Source: an uncultured Parabacteroides sp.
GTDB taxonomy: Bacteria > Bacteroidota > Bacteroidia > Bacteroidales > Tannerellaceae
Length of the DNA: 64,000 nt
Direction: 5' to 3'
Assembly: GCF_905196875.1 (NCBI RefSeq)
Contig: NZ_CAJJWO010000021.1
Span: forward strand, 9,953 to 73,952
A program made the position numbers and the translations under genes. Position 1 is the first letter of the stretch, and every line of letters begins with the position of its first letter. Below are positions 26,451-36,006 of this stretch, piece by piece. The notes beneath the pieces were generated by a model. It searched no databases. It was not told the DNA's origin and was given only the letters and a program-made list of their open reading frames with translations.

Positions 26451-28439
26451 TTAATCTATCTTCTCTATTGTAAATTGATAAGTTAACGATCCCTCATTCC
26501 ACATACGGAAATTTGTATTCCAAAGATTATTACTCAGATTAAAATGAATACCACCCTTTTTGTCGGGATAGTCCAATGAGTAGTTTATACCTCTCGCCTC
26601 ACCTACATTAACTAGGAAAGCGGCTTCACTCCATATGCGGATAGTTCCGGATGAAGTCACCAAATCCACATAACGGTCGATACCGTGCTGCTGACGATTC
26701 CCTTTTTCTACCATATCGAACAGGTCGACACGCTCACCGACTTTCTCCGCAACGATCGAAAGAATATCATCCGTATTAAAAGACAACCAATACGCTTCCG
26801 GCAGGCGGACGGCAGGTTTACCTTTTATTGTCAAAGTGACTTCCGCTTCCTTCCCATTTTTATATTCCAACACATCCACATACATCTTTTCAGGATATAC
26901 CCGCCGGTCGACTTCCGGACGCTCCGGGAAAACGAGTTCACTCACTGTCCGTATTCCTTTCTTCTCTTTACGAATCTCCTGCTTGATGGTCTGTGCGGGG
27001 AGAGACACACTTACGGCTTTCGATTTATCCAGCCCCGGCTTACCGATATCGGCTAAAGCCCATCCGTAATGAGCGCGTAAGTAGTCACCCAGATAATGCT
27101 GATAGTCAGCAGCATCATACATTTGGTACGATAACCCTTCTATCTTCAAAATATCATTTTTCAATACAGCTGCTTGCCAAGGTGTCGAAGCCACCGATTT
27201 GGATTTTTCCGTAAATGAAGGAACAACCGGCTGATCGATCTCTTTCATTTTAGCCAACGCCTCTACCTGCAAATTCTGAGGCAGGTATCGAATCGCATTA
27301 TAAATATAATCGTCCAATTCTTTCCACGAGGCTTCCGCTTTCCGGAAAGGAGCGGTAGAACGAGCCGGAAAGAAGAGGTCGGTATCGTATTTGTCCCAAT
27401 TACGAAGATGTGTTTTCACATCAACACCCTGTGTATGTTCTGCTATCAATCCCAACTCCAAAGCAAAATCGAGTGCGGCATCGCTATTCTTATCTATCTT
27501 CTTTTCACGCAACCACTGGGAATAGAGTTCAGACAACGCCCTGAATTTTGCCATTCGCTTCGGAGCACTTCCATAACCGTAAATCCAAGTATCACCTATT
27601 TCAGATGTTATTACCGGCAACTGATCCTGCATCGCAATCAACTCTTTCGCTATTTCATTGAAAGAAGAGGCTATCAGACAGGCCTTCGGATAACGCTTAT
27701 GCAAATCGTCGTAAATCTCCTTCACTTTTTCATAGGTGTGAGGTCCGTGATTATCTCCGGTAAAATTAATCGAAATCACTGCTTTACCTCCCGGAAGTAT
27801 ATTCTCCGAGCCATAATCCTGCTGATAGACCAGAATCAGTTCACTGCCATCCGTATCTCTCCAACGACAAAATTCAGGTACAGCAGGAATAGGGCAAGCC
27901 GGATTCACGCCTATATGCAGAAAACGAATCCCAGCACGGCTCATCGGAGCCACGATACTGCGTGTATGCCCCGGAACATCCGTCATCTTAGCAGCAATCG
28001 TTTTCTTTCCGTATTTCTCATCCAGCTTATGTGACAAAAGCAGACAAGTCTCAAACAAATCCCGGTTCATGGATTCCGACTCAACGGTATAGGGTACTGA
28101 GTTCCAAACAATATCCCCTCTCCGAATAGCCGCTTCCAGGCGTTCTATTTCTTTGGGAGATGCCGTATGGAGATATTTCCAGATCAACCATGCTCCCGTT
28201 GTCCAGACATATTTTTCACTTGCATTCTCTGCACGTAACTTTTCCGACACATCCAATGCCTTCGGTATAAATTCCGTTATATAACGCTGGGTTACCACAG
28301 AACTCAAATCTGTAAAACCGACATCCAGGTGCGTCTTAAAAACAACATACACTTTCTCGACAGATGTATTTATTTCTTGCCCTTTGAGCTGAACTATCCC
28401 TAAAGATATAATTAAGAGAGAAATTAGAATTCGTTTCAT
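26451..28439 (-). CDS. DUF5054 / GH38-like putative glycosidase
   Basis: A 662-residue exported protein with signal peptide ending QLKGQ. KTHLDVGFTD (residues 35-44) has the HxD metal-binding motif of GH38 alpha-mannosidases, and TTGAWLIWKYL, MTDVPGHTRSIVAPM and TGDNHGPHT continue the GH38-like barrel. The overall architecture matches the DUF5054 family rather than classical GH38. Gene order places it between the SusCD genes and GH92. Mannoside hydrolysis is inferred from fold and neighbours, not proven. A hairpin terminator lies between it and susD, so its expression may depend on read-through. The ATG at 28439 begins a clean signal peptide. Confidence 0.85.
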   Translation of the reverse strand: MKRILISLLIISLGIVQLKGQEINTSVEKVYVVFKTHLDVGFTDLSSVVTQRYITEFIPKALDVSEKLRAENASEKYVWTTGAWLIWKYLHTASPKEIERLEAAIRRGDIVWNSVPYTVESESMNRDLFETCLLLSHKLDEKYGKKTIAAKMTDVPGHTRSIVAPMSRAGIRFLHIGVNPACPIPAVPEFCRWRDTDGSELILVYQQDYGSENILPGGKAVISINFTGDNHGPHTYEKVKEIYDDLHKRYPKACLIASSFNEIAKELIAMQDQLPVITSEIGDTWIYGYGSAPKRMAKFRALSELYSQWLREKKIDKNSDAALDFALELGLIAEHTQGVDVKTHLRNWDKYDTDLFFPARSTAPFRKAEASWKELDDYIYNAIRYLPQNLQVEALAKMKEIDQPVVPSFTEKSKSVASTPWQAAVLKNDILKIEGLSYQMYDAADYQHYLGDYLRAHYGWALADIGKPGLDKSKAVSVSLPAQTIKQEIRKEKKGIRTVSELVFPERPEVDRRVYPEKMYVDVLEYKNGKEAEVTLTIKGKPAVRLPEAYWLSFNTDDILSIVAEKVGERVDLFDMVEKGNRQQHGIDRYVDLVTSSGTIRIWSEAAFLVNVGEARGINYSLDYPDKKGGIHFNLSNNLWNTNFRMWNEGSLTYQFTIEKID

Positions 28440-28461
28440 GTGTAAATGATAATTATGTTCA

Positions 28462-28540
28462 TAAAAAACAGCATACAGAAACTATGAATAAATAGCAGAA
28501 TATATTTTCTGAGATCTATCGATGTACCCTGTATGCTGTT
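28462..28540 (-). terminator. Hairpin between susD and the DUF5054 gene (terminator/attenuator)
   Basis: A perfect 12-bp stem: AACAGCATACAG at 28529-28540 (minus-strand reading) pairs with CTGTATGCTGTT at 28467-28478, loop about 50 nt, followed by TTTTTT. It is placed inside the PUL operon, which suggests partial termination after SusCD. Confidence 0.75.
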
Positions 28541-28579
28541 CCGATTCTTACAATCAATCTCTAAAATACCAATTCATAA

Positions 28580-30076
28580 TTAGTATCCGGGATTCTGCTT
28601 GATTTTCCCCTGAGATTCATCTATAATATTCTGTGGAATAGGGAATAACACCATATGCGGTTGGGCAGTCGTATATCCTTCCTCATGAGCCGTAGAAATA
28701 AACTTATCATGACGGATCAAATCCCTACGGCGATGCCCTTCGCAGAATAACTCCCTGGCTCTTTCATCCAACACAAAATCACGGAATGCATCTTTACTTG
28801 CTGTTGCAACCGCCGGAATTGAATTAGGTAAACCTACACGGGCACGAATCTGTTCCACGTAAGAGACAGCTTCCGCAGTAGGACCATTTTGTTCATTGAT
28901 CGCCTCAGCCAATTCCAATAATACATCCGAATAACGATAAACGACCACATCATTGCCGGAATATTCGGTTGTCTGTTTCGGATCTTCAGGATATTTTATC
29001 GGCAGTGCCCCTTTCTTCAGATGTTCATAATTTTCACGAGTCGCTAACACAGGTTCAGTAGCCCCTTCAGGCACATATTCGAACTCTCCGACTAAAGAAT
29101 TCAGACGATCGTCTCCTTTTTCATAATATTTATCATAGAAACGCCACGGCGTATTATGAACGTACCAACGTTGTATCTTATTATTTTTCAAAGGATATCC
29201 CGGAGGAGCAATATGAGTTAACCACATATTACCTTCTCCTCCTTCTGCCAAACAAGGTATAGCCCATATAATCTCATTATTCTTAGCATTTTCAACAGAG
29301 AATACAGAAGAATAACTCGGCTGCAAATCATAACCTAATTTCAATATCTCCCGACAAATGGCTTCAGCATCCTGCCAACGTTTTTCCTGCATATAGAGCT
29401 TCACCAATATAGCATACGCGGCACCTTTAGTAAAACGCCCCCAATCACTCGATGCATAGGTAGACGGCAATACGGCTGCTGCACTTTTCAGGTCACTTTC
29501 AATCAGTTTGACAAACTCTTCTTTAGGCATACGCTCCAATACCACTTCTTTTTCCGGGTCTCGTAATATACCCGGATCGGTTACTACACCGGCTGTGCCA
29601 TAAAAGTCATACAACATAAACATATATAAACCGCGTGCACATTGCACTTCTGCAATTAGTTCTTGCTTGCGAGTTTCGTTCATCGGGGTAAGTCCCAAAT
29701 CATCCATCAGAAGGGTGGCTCTACTAACATGCTTAATGAAGTTAGTATAATGCTTCGTTACATTACTTTCCGTAGAAGTCCATAAAAAACGTTCAACAAC
29801 CTCCAGGTCATTTCTGGTTAACCCCATATCGTCTGAACACAAATTGGATTCCATAAAATAGCTAGCCACATGAGCAGAAAATATACTTCCGCCCCAACCC
29901 GCAACAAACGGATGATAGATTGCTGTCACAGCCGCACGGGCATCATCTTCATTCTTAAAATAGTTCTCCGGAATAATCTTATCATTAATGACAGGATCTA
30001 AATCCAAACAAGATGTCAGCCCTAAAGAACAAACAGCTAACAATGATATTACATTTTTTAAAATAAGTCTTTTCAT
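28580..30076 (-). CDS. SusD/RagB-family outer-membrane lipoprotein (mannoside PUL)
   Basis: Surface glycan-binding lipoprotein that lids a SusC channel. Starting at the ATG at 30076 (the longer frame starts with TTG), the signal peptide has lipobox LTSC with Cys23. TPR-like helices with the SusD family's AECARGLYMFMLYDFYG-like segment (here VQCARGLYMFMLYDFYG) and RYSDVLLELAEAINEQ are visible. The C-terminal half holds EQIRARVGLP and ERARELFCEGHRRRDLIR, highly characteristic of RagB/SusD. It is 499 residues and ends with QNPGY, the usual end. It starts 12 bp after its SusC gene. Confidence 0.94.
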   Translation of the reverse strand: MKRLILKNVISLLAVCSLGLTSCLDLDPVINDKIIPENYFKNEDDARAAVTAIYHPFVAGWGGSIFSAHVASYFMESNLCSDDMGLTRNDLEVVERFLWTSTESNVTKHYTNFIKHVSRATLLMDDLGLTPMNETRKQELIAEVQCARGLYMFMLYDFYGTAGVVTDPGILRDPEKEVVLERMPKEEFVKLIESDLKSAAAVLPSTYASSDWGRFTKGAAYAILVKLYMQEKRWQDAEAICREILKLGYDLQPSYSSVFSVENAKNNEIIWAIPCLAEGGEGNMWLTHIAPPGYPLKNNKIQRWYVHNTPWRFYDKYYEKGDDRLNSLVGEFEYVPEGATEPVLATRENYEHLKKGALPIKYPEDPKQTTEYSGNDVVVYRYSDVLLELAEAINEQNGPTAEAVSYVEQIRARVGLPNSIPAVATASKDAFRDFVLDERARELFCEGHRRRDLIRHDKFISTAHEEGYTTAQPHMVLFPIPQNIIDESQGKIKQNPGY

Positions 30077-30088
30077 ACTCTGCAATTA

Positions 30089-33000
30089 TTAGAAAGTTAT
30101 ATCTACTCCAAAAGAAACTGTCAATTGAGTCGGATAAGCAGCCATGCTATCCATTTCAGGGTCAACACCACTATATTTCGTGATTACGAACGGATTTTGA
30201 ACATCTCCATAAACACGCAGGCTCTGTATAACCTTATCCAGGTTCTTGATCTTAGGCAATGTATACCCTAATGTAATATTTTTACAACGCAGGAAGTTTG
30301 CATTCTCTAACCAGAAATCAGAACTTCTGTCGTACGGATTCATAATACTGTTCGGGTATTTACCGGTAGGATTATCATGTGCCCAACGGTTCTTTACATC
30401 TACAGCCATATTGACGCCGTTCTTCAGAAACCAGGAACGCTTCAAATACCAGTCATAAGCCGGATTTTCCAACTGTCTGCCGAAGTAACCATAGAAGAAT
30501 ACATTCAAATCGAATCCTTTATAAGTGAATGTATTACCAAAACCGAGATAAAATTTAGACGTTTTCGTTCCCAGATAAATAATATCCGCATCATCCAGTT
30601 TTCCATCAGGACCTTCTATTAGATTTCCATCCTCATCCCGACCATTCAAATCTTTATACTTGATCATACCCGGTTTTGCATTCGGCATATGGGCGAGTTT
30701 ACATGTTCCATCCGGATTCATATCTTCAGGTTGAATCAATCCGTCCGAGATATACAGATAATAAGGATCCAACATATCTTTCTCATGTTCATAAATAGCC
30801 TTCTTCCATTGTGGGTTTCTTTCCAGCCACTTATCACGATATAAAGAGAATACGAAATCGGTAGACCAGGTAAACTCACCGATCAGATTGCGAGTATTAA
30901 TTCCCAATTCAAAACCCTTACTACCTTTCGCGCCGATATTGGCCATTACCTTACTGATCGGATTATATTGCATGAGGACCTTTTCATCCAACAAATCAGA
31001 TATACGACGGGTAAAGAATTCCATGGAACCGGAAATCCTGTTCTGGAAAAATCCAAAATCAAGACCGATATTCAATTCCGTAGTTGTTTCCCATTTCAGG
31101 TTCGGATTTGCCAGCTGGCTTTGTGCAACACCGATAGACTGCTGGTCACCGAAATTATAATGATTATCTTTCGTTGCATAAAGAGCTAAAGCGTTATTTC
31201 CAATATTCGAGTTACCAGTCTGTCCCAGGCTGACACGCCATTTCAAATCGGAAACAATTTGTTGTTCAGACATAAATTGTTCATTGATCATACGCCATGC
31301 TAAAGCAACTGAAGGGAAATATCCCCATTTATGATTTTCCGCAAATTTAGAAGACGCATCACCACGCATAGTAGCGGAAACCAGATAACGATCATCATAA
31401 TTATAATTCAAACGAGCAAAAACAGAGCCTAACACCTCTTCAGTACCATAGGAACCGACAGACGGTTTAGAGTTTTCGCCGGCTGCCAGATTATTCCACT
31501 TAAAAGCATCCGTAATAAAGCGGCTGTTGCCTGCATTAAAACCATTTGAAACAAAATGTTGATAAGAATATCCAGCCATTGCCGAGAAATTATGCTTCTC
31601 ATTAAATGTCTTTGCGTAGGATGCTGTCAGATCGAATAATTTACTTGAACGATTCGAAAAAGATTTAGAAGCTTCACCACCCGCTTTCTGTCCATATAAT
31701 GTTGTTTTAGGCACGTATGTATTACGTTCACCTTTTTCCTGCTGGAAACCGGCATTCATTTTCAGATCCAATCCTTCGAACGGAGTAAGAATCAGATAGA
31801 AGTTCCCTAATAATTGGTTAACCGTACTTTCATCAGTCATATCCAACAGAGAGACTGCATTTGCCAGATAAGGCTGATCCGGATCCAATGTATAGTTACC
31901 CTCTTCATCATAAATAGGAAGGGATGGATTGGCATTCATTGCAGCCCTGATAACTCCGGCATTCTCGTTCTGTCCATCACCCAATGCCACATTATCACTC
32001 TTTACCTGACTGACATTAAAGTTAATACCTGTTTTAATATACTTTCCTAATTTCTGATCAAAATTTGCACGACCGGAATAACGTTGAACGCCATTATTCT
32101 TAACCACACCCTGATGATCATAATAGTTTCCGGAAATATAATAAGAGGTCTTATCCGTACCTCCGGTCAGAGATAAATTATGCTGTGTGATAACACCATT
32201 TCTTTCTACAGCTCCCAGCCAATCCGTTGTTTGTGCATTCGCAATCTGGTCTTGCGAATATTTAGATTCGAAAGGTGCTATAGTCGACGGATCCGTACTT
32301 CCATAAGGAGCTATCTTATTATCAGATAAATAATCTTCATAAAGAACCCGATTTGTTTCCGTCATGAAATCCCGGGCATTAAGCATATCCATTTGTTTTA
32401 CTTTTTTCTGGAAAGAGACTGATCCGGAATACTGCACTTTCGGTTTTTCACCCTCTTTGCCACGTTTAGTGGTGATCAATACGACACCATTGGCAGCCCT
32501 GGCCCCATAGATGGCAGTAGCAGAAGCATCCTTCAGGATTTCAATAGAAGCAATATCTGCGGGGTTCAGATTATTCAAAGGCGATTTTTTGCCGGAATTA
32601 TATCTGTTACCGCTTTCCGGTTCCATGTTATCTGTGGAAATAGGGAACCCGTCAATTACATAAAGAGGACCGCTATTTCCTGCACCTCCGGAGGCGTTGC
32701 CACGAATCTGCATCCAAACACCACCACCGGGTTGTGCACTTTGAAGAGAAACCTGCATACCGGCAGCTTTTCCCGTTAACATCTGTCCCAAAGACATATT
32801 TCCTGCCTGAGGCAAATCTTCAGCTTTTACCTGTGTGATCGCACCGGTCAAGTTACTTTTCTTTACCGTACCATAACCGATAACGACAACTTCTTCCAGG
32901 CTTTTACTGTCTTCTTTCAATATTACATTGACAACCGCCTTATCCTTAACCGCTATTTCCTGGGTCAAGTAACCAATATATGAAATTTGAAGAACTGAAT

Positions 33001-33535
33001 TTGCCGATGCTTCCAATGAAAAATTACCATCCAGATCAGTGGTCGTTCCGACAGACATTCCCTTGATAAGGATATTGGCACCGATAATTGGTTCTCCCTT
33101 TGAATCTACAATCACACCTGATACCTTCTTTCCCTTTTGAGGTTCAACCTTGCCAACAGAATTAGTCACTTTCCGTAAAGAGATGTAATTGTTGGCAAAT
33201 TCATAAGTAATCCCAAGACTCTCTAAGGTATTATCTAAAATTTCAGAGATTGGTTTGTTCTTTGCATTTACTTTTACTACCTGGCTTAAATCAATATCAT
33301 TTTCACCATAGATAAATAAATAATTTGTCTGCTTTTCTATTTCATTGATTAATTTATCCAATGAAAGCGTCTTCTCACTAATAGTAACCCTTATATTTTG
33401 GGAACTGGAAGTCGTTGCATGTGAGCAGAACACAGCTACGAGAACTAAGAAAATGGATAATCTCATAATACGAATAAAATGCTTTATTTCAATATCTTCA
33501 CATACACTAAAGAATAGCAATAAGTTTTTTTTCAT
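30089..33535 (-). CDS. SusC-type TonB-dependent transporter with N-terminal STN signalling domain
   Basis: Outer-membrane importer of 1148 residues. After an unusually long leader (hydrophobic stretch at about 24-45, MRLSIFLVLVAVFC) comes an STN/secretin-N domain (about 50-115, KTLSLDKLINEIEKQ). This domain contacts a FecR-type anti-sigma factor across the periplasm. A carboxypeptidase-regulatory-like domain follows (about 137-215), then VIGYGTVKKSNLTGA, the plug, and a beta-barrel ending VSFGVDITF. The ECF sigma/FecR pair directly upstream completes a trans-envelope switch in which substrate binding releases the sigma factor. The likely ligand is a mannose-rich oligosaccharide, inferred from the GH92/DUF5054 neighbours. 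Confidence 0.94.
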   Translation of the reverse strand: MKKNLLLFFSVCEDIEIKHFIRIMRLSIFLVLVAVFCSHATTSSSQNIRVTISEKTLSLDKLINEIEKQTNYLFIYGENDIDLSQVVKVNAKNKPISEILDNTLESLGITYEFANNYISLRKVTNSVGKVEPQKGKKVSGVIVDSKGEPIIGANILIKGMSVGTTTDLDGNFSLEASANSVLQISYIGYLTQEIAVKDKAVVNVILKEDSKSLEEVVVIGYGTVKKSNLTGAITQVKAEDLPQAGNMSLGQMLTGKAAGMQVSLQSAQPGGGVWMQIRGNASGGAGNSGPLYVIDGFPISTDNMEPESGNRYNSGKKSPLNNLNPADIASIEILKDASATAIYGARAANGVVLITTKRGKEGEKPKVQYSGSVSFQKKVKQMDMLNARDFMTETNRVLYEDYLSDNKIAPYGSTDPSTIAPFESKYSQDQIANAQTTDWLGAVERNGVITQHNLSLTGGTDKTSYYISGNYYDHQGVVKNNGVQRYSGRANFDQKLGKYIKTGINFNVSQVKSDNVALGDGQNENAGVIRAAMNANPSLPIYDEEGNYTLDPDQPYLANAVSLLDMTDESTVNQLLGNFYLILTPFEGLDLKMNAGFQQEKGERNTYVPKTTLYGQKAGGEASKSFSNRSSKLFDLTASYAKTFNEKHNFSAMAGYSYQHFVSNGFNAGNSRFITDAFKWNNLAAGENSKPSVGSYGTEEVLGSVFARLNYNYDDRYLVSATMRGDASSKFAENHKWGYFPSVALAWRMINEQFMSEQQIVSDLKWRVSLGQTGNSNIGNNALALYATKDNHYNFGDQQSIGVAQSQLANPNLKWETTTELNIGLDFGFFQNRISGSMEFFTRRISDLLDEKVLMQYNPISKVMANIGAKGSKGFELGINTRNLIGEFTWSTDFVFSLYRDKWLERNPQWKKAIYEHEKDMLDPYYLYISDGLIQPEDMNPDGTCKLAHMPNAKPGMIKYKDLNGRDEDGNLIEGPDGKLDDADIIYLGTKTSKFYLGFGNTFTYKGFDLNVFFYGYFGRQLENPAYDWYLKRSWFLKNGVNMAVDVKNRWAHDNPTGKYPNSIMNPYDRSSDFWLENANFLRCKNITLGYTLPKIKNLDKVIQSLRVYGDVQNPFVITKYSGVDPEMDSMAAYPTQLTVSFGVDITF

Positions 33536-33604
33536 AACTTTGCTTCTAATTTAAAGTTTATACTGTTTTTATCTGAGTGCAAAAAAGAAAGAATAGTTTA
33601 ACTT

Positions 33605-33631
33605 GGGGACGGATGGTGGAACATCCGCCCC
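33605..33631. other. Strong hairpin between fecR and susC
   Basis: GGGGACGGATG (33605-33615) pairs with CATCCGCCCC (33622-33631), with one bulged A and a 6-base loop. The T-run lies on the plus-strand side. For the minus-strand operon it is therefore a structured leader or weak terminator rather than a classic one. A smaller inverted repeat, TATTCCTGAGGAATA, lies at 33639-33653. The 165-bp gap presumably also holds the susC promoter, which I cannot pin down. Confidence 0.55.
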
Positions 33632-33700
33632 TTTTACTATTCCTGAGGAATAATTTTTCTTATTTCATAGGCATATACGTGTTTTTAATGGTGAAACATG

Positions 33701-34666
33701 TTAGTAAATCTCTATCCGGTTATCATTCTCATGCATTTTGAATTTGAATTTATGTACACCTTGAAGAGCTTTCAGTATATATTGTATTTCATCACTCTGA
33801 CGGAACTTTCCTGAAACTTTACGATCCAGATTTGTCGCCCGGGCTAATTCAAATTCAACGTTATACCATAAGGATAGATAATTCAATATCTCAGAGAACG
33901 GAACTCCCGTAAACCTGAATATTCCATTTTTAAGGAATTCTTCGTTGTCGAAAATATGCGGTATTTTAACAAGGCTATTATTCTCTAGATAAGCTTTTTC
34001 ATTGGGTTTGAGAATCAATCCGTCATCCTGATTATCCTTGTTATATACATGTACCGAACCTTCTACCAAATCCGTTTCAAAACGGGGAGACTTAGAATAA
34101 GAAAATACATTAAACTTAGTTCCCAACACTTTCACATTATATTTCTGTGTTTTAACAATAAATGGTCTTTTAGGATCTTTGCTGACAGAAAAATAACCTT
34201 CTCCATCTAATTCTATAGTACGGTTATCCTCATTAAACCTATTCGGAACATTCATTTTTGTCCGAGGACTAAGCCATACATTTGTCCCGTCCGCCAATGT
34301 CATATGAACACGCTGACCGGCCGGTACGTCTATTTGTGTATAAGAAGACTGATCATTTCCTGAATCATACGTTGTAATGAACCACGTTCCAATAACGGCC
34401 AGAAGAATAACTGATGCATATTTCAACGTACTAAAAATGAGCCTCCGGTATCTCTTCTTATTTACTTGTCCATATAATTCATTCATTTTTAGGGAACTCC
34501 ATTCTTCATCACCGTTTTGAGACGTCATAGACGACAAAGCAGTCAGGATCTGTAACCGGGCATATTCCTGCCTGTTGTCCTCATTGGCATTAATCCGGTC
34601 AAAGAGTTCGTCTTTTTCGGTTACAGATGTTTCGCCTGTCAGATATTTATATAGTTGTTCTTCCAT
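33701..34666 (-). CDS. FecR-family anti-sigma factor
   Basis: Inner-membrane anti-sigma protein of 321 residues. The N-terminal cytoplasmic part (1-77) holds the sigma factor. One membrane helix follows (about 78-101, LKYASVILLAVIGTWFITTY). The periplasmic FecR domain shows VPAGQRVHMTLADGTNVWLS and ELDGEGYFSVSKDPKRPF, and a C-terminal DUF4974-like segment (FTGVPFSEILNYLSLWYNV, GKFRQSDEIQYILKALQ) ends the protein. It is cognate to the STN-bearing SusC downstream and the ECF sigma factor upstream, 87 bp away. The STN-FecR contact is established for the family; this pairing is inferred from adjacency. Confidence 0.93.
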   Translation of the reverse strand: MEEQLYKYLTGETSVTEKDELFDRINANEDNRQEYARLQILTALSSMTSQNGDEEWSSLKMNELYGQVNKKRYRRLIFSTLKYASVILLAVIGTWFITTYDSGNDQSSYTQIDVPAGQRVHMTLADGTNVWLSPRTKMNVPNRFNEDNRTIELDGEGYFSVSKDPKRPFIVKTQKYNVKVLGTKFNVFSYSKSPRFETDLVEGSVHVYNKDNQDDGLILKPNEKAYLENNSLVKIPHIFDNEEFLKNGIFRFTGVPFSEILNYLSLWYNVEFELARATNLDRKVSGKFRQSDEIQYILKALQGVHKFKFKMHENDNRIEIY

Positions 34667-34753
34667 AAAAATGAGCTGTTTTAAAGTATAACGAAATAAT
34701 TCAAAAACACCCCTAGAAGAAAATTGAAAAAAATGAGTCCGGGAAGAAAAATA

Positions 34754-35320
34754 TTAAATAACAAATATAAATAAGGGCAGATAATCCTTCAATTCAACTT
34801 TCAGTTTCTTGATAGCAGTTGTCATTTGATTCTCGACCGTCTTCGCAGAGATATTCAGTCTCTCAGCAATTTCCCTGTTTTTCAATCCTTCCATCCGGCT
34901 AAGGATAAATACCTCCCGGCATTTTTCCGGCAGAGAATTAATTGCTTTATTCAGTATGATTTCTATATCTTCATTCGAAAGTGCATTTTCATCGAATTGC
35001 TGCAAAGCGTATATTTTAAGTTCTACCTCTTTATCAAAAACGGTTTTAAACTCTTCTCGTCTGATTTCGAGACGTTTCTGTTGTCTCAACTGATCAATAC
35101 ACTTATTTTTTACGAGGGTGAACAGAAAAGCATTTAAGTTTGTCAGCGTATTCAATAGTTCCTGACGTTCCCATAGATAAATAAATATATCCTGTATTAT
35201 ATTTTCCGCATCTTCCGTAGATAACACGAACTCACGGGCAAAACGTACCAGTTTGGGAAAGTATATGGAATATACTCTTGAAAAGTCCAACTTATTATTA
35301 TTTTGCATACGTACATTCAT
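34754..35320 (-). CDS. ECF-type RNA polymerase sigma factor
   Basis: A 188-residue sigma-70 family factor with region 2 (YFPKLVRFAREFVLSTEDAE then IIQDIFIYLWERQ) and region 4 (INSLPEKCREVFILSRMEGL, then NREIAERLNISAKTVENQM). There is no region 3, as expected for ECF factors. It is placed first in the operon, before fecR and susC, and presumably activates the PUL when FecR lets go. Two ATGs (35320 and 35308) are possible; region 2 is complete with either. A -7 box lies 33 bp upstream. Confidence 0.95.
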   Translation of the reverse strand: MNVRMQNNNKLDFSRVYSIYFPKLVRFAREFVLSTEDAENIIQDIFIYLWERQELLNTLTNLNAFLFTLVKNKCIDQLRQQKRLEIRREEFKTVFDKEVELKIYALQQFDENALSNEDIEIILNKAINSLPEKCREVFILSRMEGLKNREIAERLNISAKTVENQMTTAIKKLKVELKDYLPLFIFVI

Positions 35321-35352
35321 ACATCCATCTGAAGATATCCCGATAATACTGG

Positions 35353-35360
35353 CAAAAATA
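35353..35360 (-). promoter_or_regulatory. -7 box for the ECF sigma gene
   Basis: The minus strand reads TATTTTTG, matching TAnnTTTG. It indicates housekeeping-type rather than ECF-type transcription of the sigma gene. Confidence 0.5.
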
Positions 35361-35482
35361 TAGAATTATTCTATCATTAATCTATTTTAGCGTATTATTT
35401 TAAAAAAACAAAAACAGATATTGTATTTTATGAAAAATAGTATGCAATACTAAAAAGCAGACTGAATAAACAAGAATCCCTT

Positions 35483-35490
35483 TATCTTTG
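35483..35490 (+). promoter_or_regulatory. -7 box for arsC
   Basis: TATCTTTG lies 31 bp before the GTG start at 35521. It supports a short leader and independence from the divergent sigma operon. Confidence 0.6.
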
Positions 35491-35520
35491 TTTCATTGAA
35501 AAACATTTACATTTCAAGAC

Positions 35521-35994
35521 GTGAAAATATTAATAGTATGCACAGGCAATAGTTGCCGCAGCCAGATGGCACAAGGCTGGTTACAATCTTTCGACAAGAA
35601 TCTGATTGTTCGTTCAGCCGGAACAGAACCGGCAGAAGAAATAAATCCGCTGGCAATTAAGACAATGAAGTCGTCAGGGATCGATATTAGTCATCAAACA
35701 CCCCAATCGATTAATGAATATCTGAACGAACCCTGGGACTATGTCATTACCGTTTGCGGCGAAGCAAACGAGAACTGCCCGGTCTTTAAAGGAAAAGTAA
35801 GACACCGCATGCATATTGGTTTTTATGATCCTTCAAAAGCTAAAGGGACTCCCGAATTCATAGAAAGCGAATTCCGCCGGATATGCAATCAGATCAAGAC
35901 AAAAATGTATGATTTCTATTCCGACGAAATACTTAATGGCGACAACGGCCCTACTTGCACCTGCGGGGCAAACAGGTTTTGCAGATGTAACTAA
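35521..35994 (+). CDS. arsC: Thioredoxin-type arsenate reductase / low-MW phosphatase-like, with Cys-rich tail
   Basis: A cytoplasmic protein of the low-molecular-weight phosphatase fold. VCTGNSCRSQMA gives the CX5R anion loop (Cys7-Arg13) with Cys12. VITVCGEANENCPVF gives Cys79 and Cys86, matching the Cys82/Cys89 redox relay of thioredoxin-linked ArsC. YDPSKA (102-107) is the DP acid loop. Translation begins at GTG (35521); no better start is seen. The unusual part is a tail, residues 146-157 (CTCGANRFCRCN), with four cysteines beyond the normal end of about 140. No ars regulator or pump gene is adjacent. Activity as arsenate reductase is likely but not proven by context. Confidence 0.85.
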   Translation: MKILIVCTGNSCRSQMAQGWLQSFDKNLIVRSAGTEPAEEINPLAIKTMKSSGIDISHQTPQSINEYLNEPWDYVITVCGEANENCPVFKGKVRHRMHIGFYDPSKAKGTPEFIESEFRRICNQIKTKMYDFYSDEILNGDNGPTCTCGANRFCRCN

Positions 35995-36006
35995 TAGAAC
36001 AAAAGT

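Noticed and set aside
33536..33700. A small gene between fecR and susC
   Set aside because: No frame of useful length with a start codon; the space is taken up by hairpins.
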